From: Hemibagrus wyckioides
Lineage: Eukaryota; Chordata; Actinopteri; Siluriformes; Bagridae
NCBI RefSeq assembly: GCF_019097595.1
Contig: NC_080710.1
Span: forward strand, 27,295,780-27,359,779
Direction of reading: 5' to 3'
Length of the DNA: 64,000 bases
Part shown: positions 22,550 through 34,004 of the stretch, in pieces
Layout of the letters: each line of letters begins with the position of its first letter
Numbering within the stretch: the first letter of the stretch is position 1
Program-made: the position numbers and the translations under genes
Notes under the pieces: model-generated
What the model was told of the DNA's origin: nothing
Database searches by the model: none
Seen by the model: the letters and a program-made list of their open reading frames with translations, nothing else

Positions 22550-22755
22550 TCAAATCAAATCAATTTTATTTGTATAGAGATGTTGGACTTTTTCAGACAA
22601 TGGACTTTGTCACACAAAGCAGCTTTAAAGAAATATATGAAATATATTAAATAACTCAGGGTATAAATAACTTTAAAATTTAAATATATCCCTAATGAGA
22701 AACCCAGAGGAAACAGAGGCAAAGAAACACTCCCTGAGACAGGGATTTTCTTTGA
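22550..22755 (-). mobile_element. L2-type LINE/SINE 3' tail, copy 3
   Basis: The plus strand reads TCAATTTTATTTGTATAGAG, then GTCACACAAAGCAGCTTTAA and CCTAATGAGAAACCCAGAGG, the reverse of the family tail. It separates the two halves of the Tc1-like transposase remnant. Confidence 0.7.
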
Positions 22756-23215
22756 GAAATTCTTGCAGCTTTGTGCTGAAGTGCAAGCAAGGGTTTTTTT
22801 TCTTGGATGCCGTCCATAGAGGTTGACGTTATGCAATGTTCTTTGTACTTTCTCAGCTGTCACAGAAACTCAGATTTCCATGGATAACCCCTGCGCCAAG
22901 ACTGAAGCACTTGCCCATCTGTTTTTCAGATCGAGATTGGCGAGCGAGTAGAGCACTGTCCATGGCATCATTTTAAGAGGATGGCCACTGCGGCTCTGAG
23001 TAGTGGTACTGTGGCTAGTTCTGTACCTTTTGATTTCTTATGCTACTGTGTGAAATTGACTGATTTTAAGTTAGTCATCGAATTTATGGTATGCTTTTCC
23101 ATCTTTGTAAAGTCTCACAGTAATTTATTTTTAAATTCCTCTGGCAATTATTTTCCACATGATGCAGACCTACAGATAGACACAGCCGATAGGTCTAAAA
23201 TTGCAGAAGTACTAG

Positions 23216-23505
23216 TTCAATTCAATTCAATTTTATTTGTATAGCGCTTTTAACAAAGAGCATTGTCTCAAAGCAGCTTTACATGAGAAACAACATAAGA
23301 AAACAACAAACATATAAACAGACAAACAGTCCTAGATGTTATCCCAAGTGAGCAAGCCTGAGGTGACTGAGGCGACTGTGGCAAGGACAAACTCCCTTAG
23401 ATGGTATGAGGAAGAAACCTTGAGAGGAACCAGACTCAAAAGGGAACCCATCCTCATTTGGGTGACAGCGGAGAGTGTGATTATATTGTGCATTTATGTG
23501 TAGTC
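23216..23505 (-). mobile_element. L2-type LINE/SINE 3' tail, copy 4 (best preserved)
   Basis: It begins with repeated TTCAA units, then TTTTATTTGTATAGCGCTTT, AGCATTGTCTCAAAGCAGCT, and ends with AACCTTGAGAGGAACCAGAC and CATCCTCATTTGGGTGACAG. The short AATTG repeat and the intact GCGCTTTTAACAA box make it the closest to a family consensus in this window. Confidence 0.8.
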
Positions 23506-23509
23506 AATT

Positions 23510-24520
23510 GTGTGATGCCGATACAGCATGTGTAGAATATTATGTAAATTAATAAGGAGGTTGTTGTCGTCCACAGCGTTGCTTTGAATACCCCAATCCT
23601 CACAAAGCAGAACCCGGCTGGAGCTGGTCCATCTCCGGATGCCACTGGAGCTGGCATAGTCTCTGTATGCCTCAGGATGGGTAGAAGAAGGGAAACAATG
23701 GAACAGAACTAGCATAGCTGCTGTTCATAATATTAGCAGCACTAGTAGCACTAGATGATAACAACTAGTGTTCATTTCTAACCAAGCAACTAAGCTAACT
23801 GGAAATCGCAAATGTACTCAATATTGTTTCAGTGTTCATAGGTTTATTCACTTTTGCTGCATTGAGCTTGTACTATGGGGAATGTTTTATTGCAATAGAT
23901 TATTTTTAAAGTATGTGTTTTGTATTGTTCTAAAGAGGAAAATATCTACTGAGAGGTGATAACATTTTGATTTATATTCTATATGGAAACAGTAGATATA
24001 GTAGTATATGTAATATAATAAGCAGGAGATAAACTGACACCTTTTGGTACTGATACAATCAAATTGAACCTTAAAGGAAGGTCAAAGGTCTTAAAGGAAT
24101 AGTCTTATAAGCAGCAGAGGCGTGACCATCATTGTTGTTAGTGCCTTTTTGTTCATTTATTAATTAATTATTTGTCTTATACTGTGCACCTTGCTGCCTT
24201 TTTAGTGAACTTTAGCTAGCTAGTTAGTTGCTTAGCTAACTTTGAGCATGATATTGCAGACAGAGACCTGATTTGAAGTCTTTAAGTGTACTTATGGATG
24301 GACAAACCATCGTGCTTCACGTATTGAAAAAAAACAAACCCCTAGCCACCACTAATACGTAGAATACTCTGAGCTCAGGATTGGCACAAGGACCCTGAGC
24401 TGTGTTACCACACTACACCGTCCTGCACAATAATTTATGAATATGGCTTCATAGAGAGTTCCATAGTTGCCCTTTCTTTTATTTAACTATTGTCAATATT
24501 GATATATAACTAGGCCTGAA
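23510..24520. other. Unannotated stretch
   Basis: AT-rich; nothing recognised. Confidence 0.4.
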
Positions 24521-24527
24521 CTGAGGG

Positions 24528-24772
24528 CATGAAGCCTTTATTATTGCTACACATACATATTACAGCACAGTGGAATTCTTTTCTTCGCATATCCCAGCTG
24601 AGGAAGATGGGGTCAGAGCTCAGGGGCAGCTATGATACAGCACCCCTGGAGCAGAGAGGCTTAAGGGGCTTGCTCAATTGCCCAACAGTGGATCTTGGTG
24701 GTGCTAGGGCTTGAACCCTGATCCACCAATCAACAACCCAGAGCCTTAACCACTTGAGCCACCACTGCCCCA
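24528..24772 (-). mobile_element. tRNA-derived SINE (family A), full length
   Basis: On the minus strand the copy opens with GGCAGTGGTGGCTCAAGTGG (A-box) and GATCAGGGTTCAAGCCCTAG (B-box), the two internal promoter elements for RNA polymerase III. The body includes CTCCAGGGGTGCTGTATCAT and the tail AGAATTCCACTGTGCTGTAA..AATAATAAAGG. It is the reference copy in this window; others are partial. The tail resembles the 3' end of the LINE at 11845-13430, which suggests that LINE's machinery moved it. The plus-strand open frame across it is a shadow. Confidence 0.9.
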
Positions 24773-24774
24773 TA

Positions 24775-26395
24775 TATAATTAAAATAAAGAAATGAACTG
24801 GATCTGAAGAACCAGTCAGCTGATAACATGCAGATAATTTTATAGTTTACAAATAAACCTTTGCATTTCAAGCCCCTACCATGTTTTCTTCGTGTGTATA
24901 TTTACAGCTGAGCAAATCAGCTGATTGCACCAAAATCCACTTTGATTGGAGCATCAGACGTGCTTATTTAGATTTGAGGTAACAGCAGGGTAATGAAGGC
25001 CATTCACAAGCCCTGCTCATTCTAATGTTTTAATTACTGTAAGTGCTATCTTGTTTCCATCTGTTACCGAGCGTGTGCTAAATCAGATGCTTTGTACTCG
25101 TCCAAATTCAATTAAGCCGCACTGAGACAGACGAGGCCTCTGTATGTTGGTGAAGATAACCACACAACACCCATCAACGTCAGCCCGGTCTCTGTTCTTC
25201 ATGACTTGCTTGTCTGGATGACATTTCAACTCAAAAACATTCTACAAAGTGAGCAATCTGAATACGTTCAAAGTCAGTATGCTTTGTGCTTAATTTTTCA
25301 GATCCAATGCGGAATATATTACTGTTTTCTCCTTCAGGTTTTGCTTAAGTAAATTCAGAATATAAAAGCAGCCCACTTATCAAGTTGTCAAATGCGCTTC
25401 CTTAATTGATGTTGTTTTCGTTCAGTTTGGCTTTTCAGCAGCCAAATGATTTGTTAATGTTACCCAATGTGGAGCTAAATATCACACTTTACATGCAATC
25501 GTCCACATTCCGGCTTTTGTTCCCAGATCTCATGGAAATGCTTCACAAGCTGATGACGCTAGGTGTTCTGATGGACAGACAAGAAGCAAAGAATCTAATT
25601 TTCCTTTCACTGAAAAGGCAGTGACTCAGCACTGGCTTACACTGGATTTCAATAAATCAAAAGCCTAAATGGCTGTCAATGGCTGTGAGTTTCATCAAAG
25701 AGAAATAAGTCAAGTGTGTGTTGTGTAATGTGAGTTTGGAGTGATGCTCTGGGGACAAAGGATGTGGAGAAGGCAGATAGAGACAGGAAGGATTTGATCA
25801 CACAAGTAGCTGACAGCAGCTGCTTCCATAAATAAAGCACTGATACCCCTCATTTGAGTTCATTTATTAGACTGGCCAAGCCTTAATGAGCCGATAATGA
25901 AACTAAACTGAGCATGTATGGATGCTTTCATATGTCTTCAGTTTTACTTCTTACTCCTGCTTATCATGTCTAGTGAATAAACCCTCACTGTGGTGCGATT
26001 ATAATATAGTAAAATGATGAATAGTCAAAAATTAAGAGTCAAACAGCAATCCAAACATTTGAATCTATTATACAGCATTATGCTGAGTCACATCATTCAC
26101 ATACTGGGTTAATTAAAATGCAAAAATATAAATAGAAAATTAAAAAATGCATTCTTTGCTTATATGCAAATACAAACTTCCTCATTCTAGTTAACTGGAC
26201 TTCAAATCACAACAACTTGTTCCCAGTTAGGACACTAAACAACTCATATTTTCAGTTAATCTTTGCAAACCCATGCACTCCTAGCTTACCATCCTAGATG
26301 TTACTGAGCTTTTGGTTTGTGTACATGCTACCTGTTTTGTTTCAATTCTGTCAAGCTTAATATCCTGTCTACTGATCATCTGACACTTTGAAGAC
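24775..26395. other. Unique stretch
   Basis: No repeats recognised. A block at 24960-25210 has balanced composition and TTAATTACTGTAAG-type motifs, and a plus frame at 25406-25624 is open for 72 codons without a recognisable domain. Both could be conserved non-coding sequence. Confidence 0.35.
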
Positions 26396-26399
26396 TATA

Positions 26400-26835
26400 C
26401 AGCTCTGGAAAAAAATAAGAGACCACTGCCTAATCTCCAGATTTGAACCCTATTGAAAACCTCTGGAATGTCATCAAGAGGAAGATGGATGGTCACAAAC
26501 CATCAAGCAAAGCTGAGCTGTTTGCTTTTTTATAAAGTTCCCCAACAGCAATGTGAAAAACTGGTGGAGAGCATGGAGCCAAAATGCATGCAAATCAGGG
26601 TTATTCCAACAAATACTGATTTCTTAATGTTATTTAGCCAAAGCATTAACACAATTTGTTTACAAATTATTTGCATTTTGTTTTATTTGAGTTATTAAAG
26701 CTCTGCAAATACTGCATGATCTTTGGTTATTTTGATGTGTTGTCATTTCCTTTCCAAAAAATGAAACAAAACTGTTCATCTCACCAATACATGAGAAACT
26801 GATTTGCAGTGGTCTCTTATTTTTTTCCAGAGCTG
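26400..26835 (+). mobile_element. Tc1-like element, internally deleted
   Basis: Terminal repeats CAGCTCTGGAAAAAAATAAG and its reverse complement ending CCAGAGCTG at 26835 are near perfect over about 30 bp, with TA on both sides (26398-26399 and 26836-26837). Only a C-terminal transposase scrap remains, with ENLWNVIKRKMDGHKPS-like coding in broken frames (normally [11 protein letters not shown]) and PQQCEKLVESM. At 436 bp it has lost about two thirds of its length and could move only with a transposase supplied elsewhere. A short (TA)n follows the right end. Confidence 0.88.
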
Positions 26836-27782
26836 TATATATATATATATATATAGAGGATTTGTTCTGCTATGTTCCATCCCTATCCATGCCTGCAAGT
26901 GTGATTTTATGCAAAAACAATCAGTCAGTTGAATACAGAAGAATCTAGAAAAAGTTGAGGTTGCATCTTCTCTTAAATATACTCAACTAAAAATAGAAAT
27001 GATGAAATCTCAGTATCACAAATCCCTTACATTTTGAATGACTAAGTTCATATTCCTGAATCTATTAAGCTTATGAACTTGAACTTATGGTATGAGTAAT
27101 GAGATCTGATAGCAAATGTGCACTAAAATGAAATTAAGCATGGATGACACAGCACTAGTGCTTAATAAATGGACAGTAAATAAATATTACAAGTAACTGG
27201 TTTAAGAATCATTGCCAACTATAGTCAGCATTTATTTTCTGTCTTTGCTGTTAAGTTATGAATATCAGTGTAACATTTCTGCATCTCTGCAAATGCTACC
27301 CGAAAACCTAAACTACAACAGTTGGGTCGAATCATTTTTTTTTCACTGCAATTGAATTGTATTACAGTTCACCTGGAGCCAGACTGACACCAACTCACTC
27401 AGACGCACTCTTATTTTCGTCTGCATCTAGTTATGATTGCTGTATTCTGACCGGCCAAATAAATGACATCAAGAAAGTAAACAAATCAGGGTTAGAATCA
27501 AACAGATTAAAAATCTGAATATATTCATGCATGCTTACAAACTAAGCTATTAGTTATTGAATTAAATTTAATTTAAATTTCAATAAATTGAACATTTAGG
27601 GCTAAATGAAGGTATTTTTATCCTGGAAATAAAATCAGGCATCATAGGTAATACAGGTATTTGTGTTTATTTAATTTACAGTTATGCTATAAGTATTGTT
27701 ATAAATTGCAGTTATATATCTACTTTTCACCTCTGTGGAAATACCATAGATGTAGAAGAAAATTTGAAGCACTGGATTTCTT

Positions 27783-27874
27783 TAAAAAAAAAATTAAATT
27801 AAATTAAATTAAATTAAATTAAATTAAATTAAATTAAATTAAATTAAAAATGAATAAATAAATTAAAAAATGAA

Positions 27875-27921
<47 letters not shown>

Positions 27922-27963
27922 AATAAAATAAAATAAAATAAAATAAAATAAAATAAAATAAAT
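27783..27963. repeat. Compound (AAATT)n-(AAAT)n-(AAAAT)n array
   Basis: Three adjacent simple repeats: AAATT units to about 27848, AAAT units to about 27920, then AAAAT units. They probably grew from one A-rich seed. Confidence 0.92.
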
Positions 27964-28289
27964 CCACATTTTTAAGTTCTCAAATTCATACACATTTTCA
28001 CAAGATAAAATGTCTGAGGCACAACTGAGGCACTGTACTCATAGTGATCATACTGTGCAAAAGTAATGAGTGAAAGTATTAACTGAAGAAAATTGTAAAC
28101 CGGCAACAAAAGTGCACATAAATTTTTAACATGCACTCACTTTGAAACAATTTGTCTTCTAAAACATTTATTCCAGATGTGCAGCCATGGCTGGTAACAG
28201 TTATTACACTATAAGTTTTATAGCACTTAATATTTAATCTATTATATACTCTGAAATGAGCCTCATACTCTGTATCCTGCAGTGTGCTG

Positions 28290-28640
28290 AATAATTAAAG
28301 GTCTATTCGAATGGTGGATGGCCTAGAGGAGCTTGATTTACTGTCCCATGCAGGTGTGTAGGGGTACGTTAGCTTGAAAAAGCTGCTAAGTAGAGGAGTT
28401 TGCTCGAGTTAGACTGGAGGGGAGCCCAGTGCCTTCAGCACTCCATTGGTCCAGCATAATTACTCACAGTGCACACGCAATTAAGACCAAGGGAAAGCAT
28501 GCTGTGTGTCAGATCAGTAGCGTGACACCTCAATGAGGGCTTGTGACATCCAGACCTGAGCCAACGCAGGCCTGCGGGTCTCGTTCTAATTAGAGCATAA
28601 TTAATGATGAAACCATTGAGGCTGGATCGTTTATCAGATG
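28290..28640. other. Balanced-composition block, candidate conserved non-coding element
   Basis: Non-repetitive, with TCTAATTAGAGCATAATTAA and AGCATAATTACTCAC, which are homeodomain-type core motifs, next to GC-rich stretches. No open frame of note. Function is inference from composition. Confidence 0.3.
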
Positions 28641-28837
28641 AGCATACACTTCATCTTGCTTTTGTCTGAGCATATCAATACTGATTTTGATATAGATGCT
28701 TCTAATCACTACTTTCGTCTCCATAAACAAAAAGAGCCGAAGCCTCTGACTAACACTGGCTTATTTTGCAAATGGTGCACTAAATAGTACGAATCACAGC
28801 ATGCCATGATGTATTGATTATGGTATTCCTGAGAACA

Positions 28838-29145
28838 TTCATTCATCTTCTCTAACCAATTTATCATGGTCTGGGCCACGGGGAATTTGGACTACACCCT
28901 GGATGGGATGCCAGTTCCTTACAAGGCTGCAAACACACACACACAAACACACACAAACACCTAGTGGAAATTTAGCATAGCCACAACCAGCATCTTTTGG
29001 GAGGAAACTGAAAAACCAAGAGGACACACAGACACAGTCCATATGCAAAACTCAGACTGTAACTTGAAAGTAAACAGTAATGCAAAACTCAGGATCAAAC
29101 CTAGATTTGTGAGGAAGCAATGCAACCCGCTGCACCTCCACATAT
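28838..29145 (-). mobile_element. V-SINE (HE1-like), near full length
   Basis: Read on the minus strand: a B-box-like GGTTTGATCCTGAG, the core CTTGGTTTTTCAGTTTCCTC CC and, further on, GGAACTGGCATCCCATCCAG, ending GATGAATGAATG. The middle contains a small CA/AAC simple repeat. The tRNA-like head near 29100-29145 is worn. It resembles the copies at 41330 and 57481 more than the one at 7301. Confidence 0.8.
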
Positions 29146-29149
29146 GTTT

Positions 29150-30150
29150 GTTTAAATAAAATGAAGAAAGCCATTCTAAACACTTTATTACCTTGTAAAC
29201 TTTTTTTTCCTCTTCATTTAAGGCTTCAATATAACAGTTTTCTATGATTGGTGACCTCACGAACCCCTGCTCTATGCTAATGCAATCTTTTGGCAGCTTT
29301 CACCTCCTGAAGGCTCATTTGAGTCAGTATCAGAGTGGCAATCTGAAGGAGAGCCCAAATTACAGGTTGGCAATGGTACAGAGAGGAGGAGGGAGAGTGC
29401 ACTTAGACTGATATGTCTCTGTGCACTGAGGAAATTGAAAATTCCTCCCCATAGCCATTGAGAACAGCGCTGAGCAATCTCTTCTCTGCAAAACTGCCAT
29501 GCTAAACTTAGTCTCAACAGTGGTAAAACAGATGCCGTCTTTCAAGCTTGGTCCTGACTACAAGAAGAACATTGAAAATGCCTCACGAAATGGGAATCGG
29601 AGGAGTGGAGTCGGTACAACTTACATTTTCGAGAAGTCTGTTTCAGTTACAACTTCCCATTGCTATTGCTGTTCTGACAATGGCATTAAATATTCTAAGG
29701 GTGCCTAGTAATGTCAGACTTTAGGAGCCTAGTATGGCCCTGAAATGTGGTAGCTGCAGCTATGTGTTGTTTTTGGTGACTAAAGTGCTGTAGGGTGCAG
29801 TATGTGTCAGAAATCATTTACTTCACCAAACTAGCCTCTTGTGTTTCCACTATCTCCTTTAACACAGAGACTGAGGGCAACATAGTCCTCGCAGTGACCT
29901 CGCAGTATCTGTTTGACTGCTTAGAAATCACTGCACTTTTGTATTGTACTTTCCCATCTTCTGTCTTTCCAATCCTTCAATTTGCATTTTTTTGCAATTT
30001 TGCATTGCATTTTTCATTTAGATTCCCAAGCCTTAAAAATTAGAATGACTGGACTGAGCCTGCATTGTATAAGACAGTTTAAAACCCAGTCCTTAGTCAC
30101 GTTGAATGTTTGTAATCCTGACATCTGTGTAATGTCATTTTATGTTCACA
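29150..30150. other. Unannotated stretch
   Basis: No recognised repeat or gene. Several overlapping short frames between 29272 and 29700 lack domains. Confidence 0.4.
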
Positions 30151-30154
30151 TTTG

Positions 30155-30590
30155 CATACACTTTTAATAGCAACACCTGCACACCTTCAAATTTATACAG
30201 TTATGCAATCAGCCAAACAGTGAAATTCAGTTCATGTTAAACATCAGAGTGGGGAAACCGGTGATCTCATAAATCATGGCACGGTTGTTGGGGCCAAAAA
30301 GACTTGATTATTTTAAAAACTTTGTTGCTGGGACTTTGTACATTTGTCTAGAAGATTTGCTCAGAACTGTGTAGAAAATAAATCTAATTTTTGTCAGTTT
30401 CGAGTACAGAAATATTTTGTTGATGAGAGAGGTCAAAGGCCAGACTGGTTTGAGCTAACTATAGGGTAGACTATAGTACCATAAATGCTGAACGTTGGGG
30501 AGAATACAGCTATAACATCAGAAGACCTCATCAAGTTGCATTCGTGTCAACCAAGAACAGGAATCTAAGGATATAATGAACGCACGTATG
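30155..30590 (+). mobile_element. Tc1-like 5' half, decayed
   Basis: Blocks in family order: TTTTAATAGCAACACCTGCA near the terminus, CATCAGAGTGGGGAAACCGG, GGCACGGTTGTTGGGGCC, GTTGATGAGAGAGGTCAAAG, CAGACTGGTTTGAGC and CCAAGAACAGGAATCTAAGG. The copy stops at the same block where the other copies flip orientation, so the family may consist largely of this truncated form. Confidence 0.65.
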
Positions 30591-30604
30591 TATGGAGTGT
30601 ATAG

Positions 30605-31335
30605 GGAATTTGGCAGGCACGCTTATCCAGAGTGCCTTATACAGCTGTTTTCACATGCTAGTACAAATTGATTAAAGTCTAAGAATTCCATTAAGGTCTG
30701 AAAGAAGTACAATGGGTTGGGTTAGGTGCATTGTGAATAGGTAGTCCTTTCATTTTTGTTTGAAGGCAGTCGTATCTCAGATGTTCATACAGCCAAGGGA
30801 AGTTCATTCTGGCTGTCAGAACAGAATAAACTCTTGATGCATGTTTAACTTGTGTCTAGAAGGCATGGGGAGGGGGGCACGTCTTGCTTAAGGCTCAAAG
30901 GGAAGGAGTAAAGAATTCAATTAAATAAGTTCTGGATAAGTTCTTTCAGGGAGGTGTGGAGTGCTCTATTTTTGACTTTGTCTGCAAGCATCTCTGTTAG
31001 ATCTGATGCAAGAAGCTACAAGAAACATGTAGAGAGCATATCGATAAAGGGTGATGAATGGGGTGATAGGAAAAGTTGGGGTGAGATTGAAAATAAATTG
31101 TGTGGCTATTCTAGGTCAGTTTCAAGGGTTTCTTGAAAAGGGGAAGAGTTTCTAGTTTTGACTTCCAATCTGAAGATGGCAAGGAACTCAATAAGAACCT
31201 TAATAACTTCTGTGGAATCAAATAGCCAGATCCTCTTGATGTTGTCAAGCTTAATTAAATAGAGGACACAATCTGTCTCAAAGCATGGTGCCACCATGAT
31301 GTTGGGGATGTATCTTGAGGAGAGCAAAATAAATT
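30605..31335 (-). mobile_element. Probable L2-like LINE fragment with SINE-B-type tail
   Basis: The plus strand starts with ATTTGGCAGGCACGCTTATC and CAGAGTGCC, the reverse of the family-B SINE tail. It continues with ATTTTTGTTTGAAGGCAGTC, TTTGACTTTGTCTGCAAGC, GATCTGATGCAAGAAGCTAC and CTCTTGATGTTGTCAAGC. These resemble the reverse strand of a fish L2-like reverse transcriptase gene (C-terminal half). No open frame survives. Assigned from recalled block order only. Confidence 0.4.
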
Positions 31336-31339
31336 ACTG

Positions 31340-32260
31340 TTAGGATGTCACTTTAGGATCAGAACTGAGTAACATTTGATACTCTGAGCTCTGATATCAG
31401 TATAACATAGGAAAGGGGAAAAAAATAACAACAATCAGTATTAATCTGATTTGGTTCACGTCTTACAGAGGATAGGATGTGCATTCCTTCTGCTGTATCC
31501 TTCCTAAAACATGAAAACCTTATTCTAACCTTATTCCCTGCCATTTTCATTCTCTACAGTGATTGCAAGAGACAGTGATTGCAAATTCAATGAATGTTAA
31601 ATAAATGCTATGTCTTGCACGTCATATCTCTGAAAATATTTGCCCCATACATTGGAAGAAAATTGATGATTGCTGAATGTATTCACAGGAAGCTTCTGCT
31701 AAAATCCAAAATGCTTTATCTTAAATGAAATCACACTGGTGGGAACCTATTTATGGTAATCATTTTTTATTCAGTTTGGCACACGGTCAGACAGATCAGA
31801 CGATTTTCAAATATTTCAAACTGTCATCATCCTGTGTCAAATCATACTCGCCTGACCATGGCTTTAATCTCTCTAAGCGGTAACGTCATCTGCTACATAC
31901 CTCAAAGCTCCAGAGATAAAACAGGATAGTACAGGAAATTTTCTTCCTTGCTGAATATTCACCGAGTGAGCCGTTGGTCCTGAAACCAATGCTTTTGCTC
32001 TGAAAAACTCCAGCAGGTACAGGGTCGCACGGTAAAAATCATCCAGACCTTGACTTAGTGTAATCCTTCAGTGCACTGCAATGTTTCTGTTAGATTTAAA
32101 GCTTAACACATTGTAGGTGATGGTGTCAAGTACATCAATTACTCCCTCTGTCTCTATCAGATTTACAACAATTTCAGAAAAAACAAAGATGACTGAAACT
32201 AACACCAACAGTTAACACCTTATGATTTTATACTCTACTTTTATTACACACAGTAATTTT
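31340..32260. other. Unannotated stretch
   Basis: Nothing recognised. Confidence 0.4.
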
Positions 32261-32269
32261 ATTGTCCAC

Positions 32270-32540
32270 TTACCTGTCAGAGTGGAGCTTAGTAGAACAA
32301 ACTTGGCCTCTGTGGCTGCACAGTTAGATGGTAAAATGCTGCTCTGGCCATGTGCATTACCATCTGGAATCTCATTAATGAGTACTCCTTTATGGCTTGG
32401 TGCCATTATATATTTGCTTAAAATATACTTTCCATATTCTGAATACGAGAGAAGCAACAGCCTCTGAATTACTTGTAATGCAATTGTATCGTTGCCAGTT
32501 CCTGTGCATAACAGGTCTCTCCCCTGTGGCACAACACTGC
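32270..32540 (-). other. Exon-like open frame with donor-type end, unrecognised
   Basis: The minus strand is open from about 32532 to 32212 (106 codons), reading for example DLLCTGTGNDTIALQ and VLINEIPDGNAHGQSS. The frame runs into ACAG followed by GTAAGT near 32276-32267, which matches a vertebrate splice donor. Upstream is a pyrimidine-containing stretch before CTGCAG near 32545, a possible acceptor. The plus strand is also open for 81 codons over the same place. This can mean simply few stops in a conserved non-coding element. I recognise no domain and call neither function nor gene. Confidence 0.25.
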
Positions 32541-32877
32541 AGTTAATTCAGGAGGAAGATAGCCAACACACACTTACTCCAAAGCACATGAAATCTGCCA
32601 TGTCTTCTGTTGCAAAACAGAGTGGCTGGCATTTTAATTGGCTGGCATATTCCAAAGCAATGGTAGGTCATTTTGAATCATAAGCTAAACAGTGATCTTC
32701 TGTTCTGTATTTTACAAAGTTATTGATTTTCGGAGAAAGTGTTGTAAACAATGCTATTAGCTTGGCAATAAAAAAAAACATGTTTTGCTTATAGGAAGCT
32801 TGTAGACATTTCATAAACATCTAGTCTACAAATTTTCTTTTTTAAAGGTTTGAATTGACAGTTTCAATACCTAGTGT

Positions 32878-33551
32878 CTTCTTCTTCTTTCAGCTTTTCC
32901 CTTCAGGGGTCGCCACAGTGAATCGTCTCTCTCCACCTATCCCTATCTTCTGCATGCTCAACACTTGCACCCACTAGCTTCGTATCCTCATTTATTACAT
33001 CCATATACCTCCTCTTTGGCCTTCCTCTTTGCCTCCTGCCTGGCAGCTCCATGTCCAACATTCTCCTACCAATATACTCACTCTCCCTCCTCTGAACATG
33101 TCCAAACCATCTTAATCTGGCCTCCATAACTTTGTCCCCCAAACGTCCATCTGATGTACTCAAGATTCAAGATTCAAGATTCAAGAAGCTTTATTGTCAT
33201 TTCAATCACATATAGCTGACGCAGTACATAGTGAAATGAAACAACGTTTCTCCAGGACCTGGTGCTACATAAACATACAACAACAAAGTTCAACATAAAA
33301 ACAACACCACAGAGCTAGGACAGAAGATTGTCTTAGCCACGTAAAGTGCACAGTGTGCAGCTAGGTGCAAAACTTACTCGTTCCTAATCCTGTCCAACCG
33401 TGTCACTCCCAAAGAGAACCTCAACATCTTCAGCTCTGCTACCTCCAGCTCTGACTCCTGTCTCTTCCTCAGTGACACTGTCTCTAAACCATACAGCATG
33501 GCTGGTCTCACCACTGGTGTGCTGTAAATGTCTGTGAGAGAGGGAAGAGAA
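32878..33551 (-). mobile_element. RTE-like LINE, 5' truncated, 16-bp target duplication
   Basis: The last part of a LINE polymerase is encoded on the minus strand: PAMLYGLETVSL and ELKMLRFSLGVTRLDRIRNE upstream, then, after an inserted LINE tail, LGDKVMEARLRWFGHVQRRE, GRRMLDMELPGRRQRGRPKR and RDRWRETIHCGDP. The 3' end reads GGCGACCCCTGAAGGGAAAA and a GAAGAAG tail. TTTCAATACCTAGTGT is present at 32862-32877 and 33552-33567, so both ends of the insertion are fixed exactly. Clade assignment (RTE-like) is from the motif style and is less certain than the insertion itself. Confidence 0.85.
33158..33371 (-). mobile_element. Rex1-like LINE 3' tail nested in the RTE-like LINE
   Basis: The plus strand reads three CAAGATT units, AGAAGCTTTATTGTCATTTC, TGAAATGAAACAACGTTTCT and CCAGGACCTGGTGCTACATA. 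It splits the host LINE between IRNE and the codons that follow. A short direct repeat TACTC lies at both edges. It is the same tail as at 34005-34925 and 54110-54490 (plus) and 54782-54870 and 55350-55740 (minus). Confidence 0.8.
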
Positions 33552-33624
33552 TTTCAATACCTAGTGTACTTTCATCAAAACATCACTTGTAGTATTTGAC
33601 AAATTTGCTAATTGCGATACCTCC

Positions 33625-33830
33625 TCTATTCAGTTCTCCTTTTATTTGAATTGGAATGTTAACATTAGTGCTGCAAAGCAGCTTTGCCAAAAATTTGGAT
33701 GTAGATTTAGATCCCTAATCAGCAAACCAGAGCTAAGAGTAGCAAGTTAAAATGGCATGAAAAGGAAATCTTGAGAGGAACAAGATTCAAAAGGTAACCA
33801 TCTTTTTCTGAGTGTATGCACAGAAAGCAA
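33625..33830 (-). mobile_element. L2-type LINE/SINE 3' tail, copy 5 (decayed)
   Basis: The plus strand reads CTTTTATTTGAATTGG, GTGCTGCAAAGCAGCTTTGC and TCTTGAGAGGAACAAGATTC, in the reverse order of the family tail. Divergent but in the right order and spacing. Confidence 0.55.
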
Positions 33831-34004
33831 TAACATTTACAAACTGATAATAGTCACTTAAGACAATATCTAAACCAGGTTTATCAACCTCAATAAAAAT
33901 GTCTTGTCTTATCTCAAAGAACTTTTGATGTATACACTAAGATCAAGTAATACAAGCAAATATATTCAACACTGATTGAAATTCAGCAGTGGGTAATTTA
34001 CCAC

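Larger units (their letters stand above)
21542..23215 (-). mobile_element. Tc1/mariner-like relic interrupted by L2-type tails
   Basis: The left end CAATGGAAGTGAGTACACCC follows a TA at 21540-21541. On the minus strand, decayed transposase pieces appear in order: VTAEKVQRTLHNVNLYGRHP (helix-turn-helix end, near 22800-22865), the region before the catalytic core (about 22510-22545), then GGSVMMWGC (near 22400) and KTTIWPSMSP..NQVEHLLGYF (about 22100-22180), which parallels [11 protein letters not shown]. Numerous stops and frameshifts exist. Two L2-type tails sit inside it (21725-21985 plus strand, 22550-22755 minus strand), splitting the N-terminal from the catalytic part, and a third abuts its right side. 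The right terminal repeat was not found, so that boundary is uncertain. Confidence 0.65.
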
